Positions 62,976 through 64,000 of a stretch of DNA of 64,000 nt are shown in pieces. Location of the stretch: positions 1 through 64,000 of the forward strand of contig NZ_JHYQ01000028.1 in assembly GCF_000621325.1 (NCBI RefSeq). Direction: 5' to 3'. The translations under genes and the position numbers were made by a program. The DNA is from Thiothrix lacustris DSM 21227. GTDB lineage: Bacteria; Pseudomonadota; Gammaproteobacteria; Thiotrichales; Thiotrichaceae. The notes beneath the pieces are model-generated. The model was not told where the DNA came from. It was given only the letters and a program-made list of their open reading frames with translations, and made no database searches. How positions within the stretch are numbered: the first letter of the stretch is position 1; each line of letters begins with the position of its first letter.

Positions 62976-63069
62976 ACCTAACAATCACATTCACTCGGAC
63001 AGCAAAAAGCGGCGCGGCTTCCGCTACACCCGCACCCCTTTTTGCTGCCGGTGATGTGAAGCGTTGGCT
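62976..63069 (+). other. Integron attC-like recombination site 2
   Basis: ACCTAAC (R'') at 62976-62982 and GTTGGCT (R', one departure from GTTRRRY) at 63063-63069. The 27-base and 25-base arms (62983-63009 and 63038-63062) are imperfect reverse complements with several unpaired bases, and an inner GC-rich hairpin caps them. The orientation equals that of site 1. It starts four bases after the darG stop, the usual place of an attC site. Confidence 0.78.
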
Positions 63070-63217
63070 TCTCAAATGACAAATATGATTATCCAAAACT
63101 GACAGACCGAATGAAGATTATTTCATCATGCGCTAACGCGGGAAATGCCGTGCTTGATTCAAAGCCTGAATTTAGAGCATTGGGGCGGCTCGCTGAGGCT
63201 CGGGAATGCTTGACGAT

Positions 63218-63231
63218 CCTTACCTGTAAGG
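63218..63231. promoter_or_regulatory. Inverted repeat upstream of the DUF4258 gene, possible operator
   Basis: CCTTAC-CT-GTAAGG is a perfect 6-bp inverted repeat, 36 bases before the DUF4258 start, next to a TTGACG hexamer at 63210-63215. It may be the operator of the small two-gene unit downstream. The rest of 63070-63267 holds no recognisable gene. Confidence 0.4.
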
Positions 63232-63267
63232 CGAAACTAGGCAGGTAACACAACAGAAGCCACCTAG

Positions 63268-63528
63268 ATGATCAGCAAGCGTTTCAACAAGCCAGTCATA
63301 CTCACCCATCATGCAACAGAACAGATGGCTGAACGGCAGATAGACGAGAAGACACTTACTGACCTGATAGAATCGGGTGATGTGAAGTACAAAGATGAGC
63401 AGCATTTGTGGATTTATAAGGCATACCCTAACCGTGAAGACAATATGCTGTGTGCCGCCGCGATTGAGCGTAACAATTTGATCATCAAAACTGTCATGAT
63501 CAACTGGGAGTTAAGCGATGAACATTAA
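63268..63528 (+). CDS. DUF4258 protein, probable toxin-like partner
   Basis: An 86-residue protein of the DUF4258 family: VILTHHATEQMAERQIDEKTL, then IKTVMINWEL near the end. The fold is thought to be related to RelE/BrnT-like small nucleases or their inactive relatives, and the genes are often paired with DUF2283. It overlaps the next gene by 11 bases, like TA operons. No ribosome site is obvious. Toxicity is not established. Confidence 0.72.
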   Translation: MISKRFNKPVILTHHATEQMAERQIDEKTLTDLIESGDVKYKDEQHLWIYKAYPNREDNMLCAAAIERNNLIIKTVMINWELSDEH

Positions 63529-63712
63529 ATACTATGAAGACGATGACATCCTAGTTCAGCGGTTTAGCAATAACCCGATTGTTCGGGAAGTCTCGCAAGG
63601 CTGGAACATCAACGTCAGCTACGATAAAGATAACAATATCGTGCAGATTGTTATACTTGAAGCCAAAGAAAAGGGACTTTATCCAGTTATACCCATGAAA
63701 ATGGCAGCCTAA
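63518..63712 (+). CDS. DUF2283 protein
   Basis: A 64-residue protein: YYEDDDILVQRFSN, then VREVSQGWNINVSYDKDNNIVQIVILEA. This is the DUF2283 pattern, small beta-rich proteins commonly found after DUF4258 genes and proposed as the antitoxin-like partner. GGAG precedes the ATG, which lies inside the end of the DUF4258 gene, so the two are co-translated. Function unknown. Confidence 0.75.
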   Translation: MNIKYYEDDDILVQRFSNNPIVREVSQGWNINVSYDKDNNIVQIVILEAKEKGLYPVIPMKMAA

Positions 63713-63800
63713 CTTCGTTCACCAAAGATTCATTGATACGCGGGGACAGCCCGCGACTTTGCACAATTCACACCGCGCCGCGCCCGTCATGCTGGACGTT

Positions 63801-64000
63801 GAGGCTGTAGAAAAACCCTCCGAACCGCCATTTTGTGGGATAATCAAGCATCACAAGCACCAGAATGAGTAGGCAGGCATGGCACGCTACAAACCGATCC
63901 ATCAAGGCGTAAAACTGTTGGCTGTGGACTTTGACCGGCAAATCCTGCCCGGTACGTTTGAATACGCGCTACGTCATTTGGTGGATAAGGAACTCGACCT
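63801..64000 (+). mobile_element. Left end of a second IS1182-type element (partial)
   Basis: The terminal repeat begins at about 63801 (gaggctgtagaaaaaccc). Its reverse complement matches the right end of the element at 318-340, with a few differences. The transposase gene starts 78 bases further on. The element is cut by the window edge. Confidence 0.75.
63879..64000 (+). CDS. IS1182-family transposase, N-terminal 40 residues (partial)
   Basis: The ATG opens a frame that runs off the window. The product begins MARYKPIHQGVKLLAVDFDR and continues QILPGTFEYALRHLVDKELDL, the characteristic N-terminus of IS1182-type transposases (RQI.PGTFEY..N.L.D.E.DL pattern). The C-terminus of a protein of the same family lies at 1-153. 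Confidence 0.82.
   Translation, partial: MARYKPIHQGVKLLAVDFDRQILPGTFEYALRHLVDKELD

Noticed and set aside
63707-63804. A full third attC site after the DUF2283 gene
   Set aside because: The outer boxes are suggestive, but the inner arms do not pair and the right box is partly made by the IS end. Kept only as a low-interest observation.

Overview
The window reads as a chromosomal segment of a gammaproteobacterium of the Thiothrix/Thiotrichales type. Three things suggest this: the hflK-hflC-DUF2065-hisZ-purA and murA-hisG-hisD gene orders, a Gly/Asn-rich secreted protein resembling sulfur globule envelope proteins, and a phosphoribulokinase-like gene, all expected in a filamentous sulfur oxidiser that can fix CO2. 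The genus is an inference from gene content; no rRNA is present to settle it.

Layout. 1-720 holds nested insertion sequence debris: the right end of an IS1182-type element sits inside a decayed IS3 element. 798-17658 is mostly housekeeping (tgt, a PfkB kinase, hflKC-hisZ-purA-tcdA, dcd, the Fe-S carrier apbC, a cysteine-free IscR-like regulator, moeB-like, mscL) plus a secreted trypsin with a GlyGly-CTERM-like tail. 17792-25000 has a SWIM/SNF2 helicase, an acyltransferase plus SGNH pair, a phosphoribulokinase-like protein whose catalytic acids are replaced, and a decayed AAA-ATPase-like gene. 25079-34809 carries metH, an orphan AT-rich gene, a Phd-type/DUF3368 toxin-antitoxin pair, an LprI/SH3 protein and a large glycosidase-like protein with a CBM9 domain. 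35036-45691 is murA-hisG-aroG-hisD (interrupted by a long palindromic repeat), a GH9 glycosidase, the sulfur-globule-like protein, psd-pyrE and a di-heme peroxidase. 45746-60509 holds fis, dsbB, a CPA2 antiporter, an ABC exporter, a heme-type hybrid histidine kinase, tRNA-Arg(ACG), an AhpD-like protein coupled to an alkyltransferase-like gene with a probable CTG start, a membrane pseudokinase, and others.

60510-64000 is accessory DNA and the most striking part. After an IS91 remnant, two sites with attC architecture (RYYYAAC ... GTTRRRY with imperfectly paired arms) flank a 1.9-kb cassette coding for a DarT-like DNA ADP-ribosyltransferase and its macrodomain antitoxin DarG. No integron integrase is in the window, so this looks like a cassette cluster without an integrase, or the distal part of a larger array. 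This DarT is unusual: it has an N-terminal membrane segment and a low-complexity linker with tandem PPWDEV repeats before the ADP-ribosyltransferase domain. A DUF4258/DUF2283 pair follows, and a second IS1182-type element begins at about 63801 and runs off the end.

The housekeeping part ties together histidine biosynthesis (short HisG with its partner HisZ, and HisD), purine, pyrimidine and aromatic precursor synthesis, queuosine and t6A tRNA modification, and envelope functions. The accessory parts (toxin-antitoxin systems, IS elements, attC sites, broken genes) mark the places where foreign DNA has entered.
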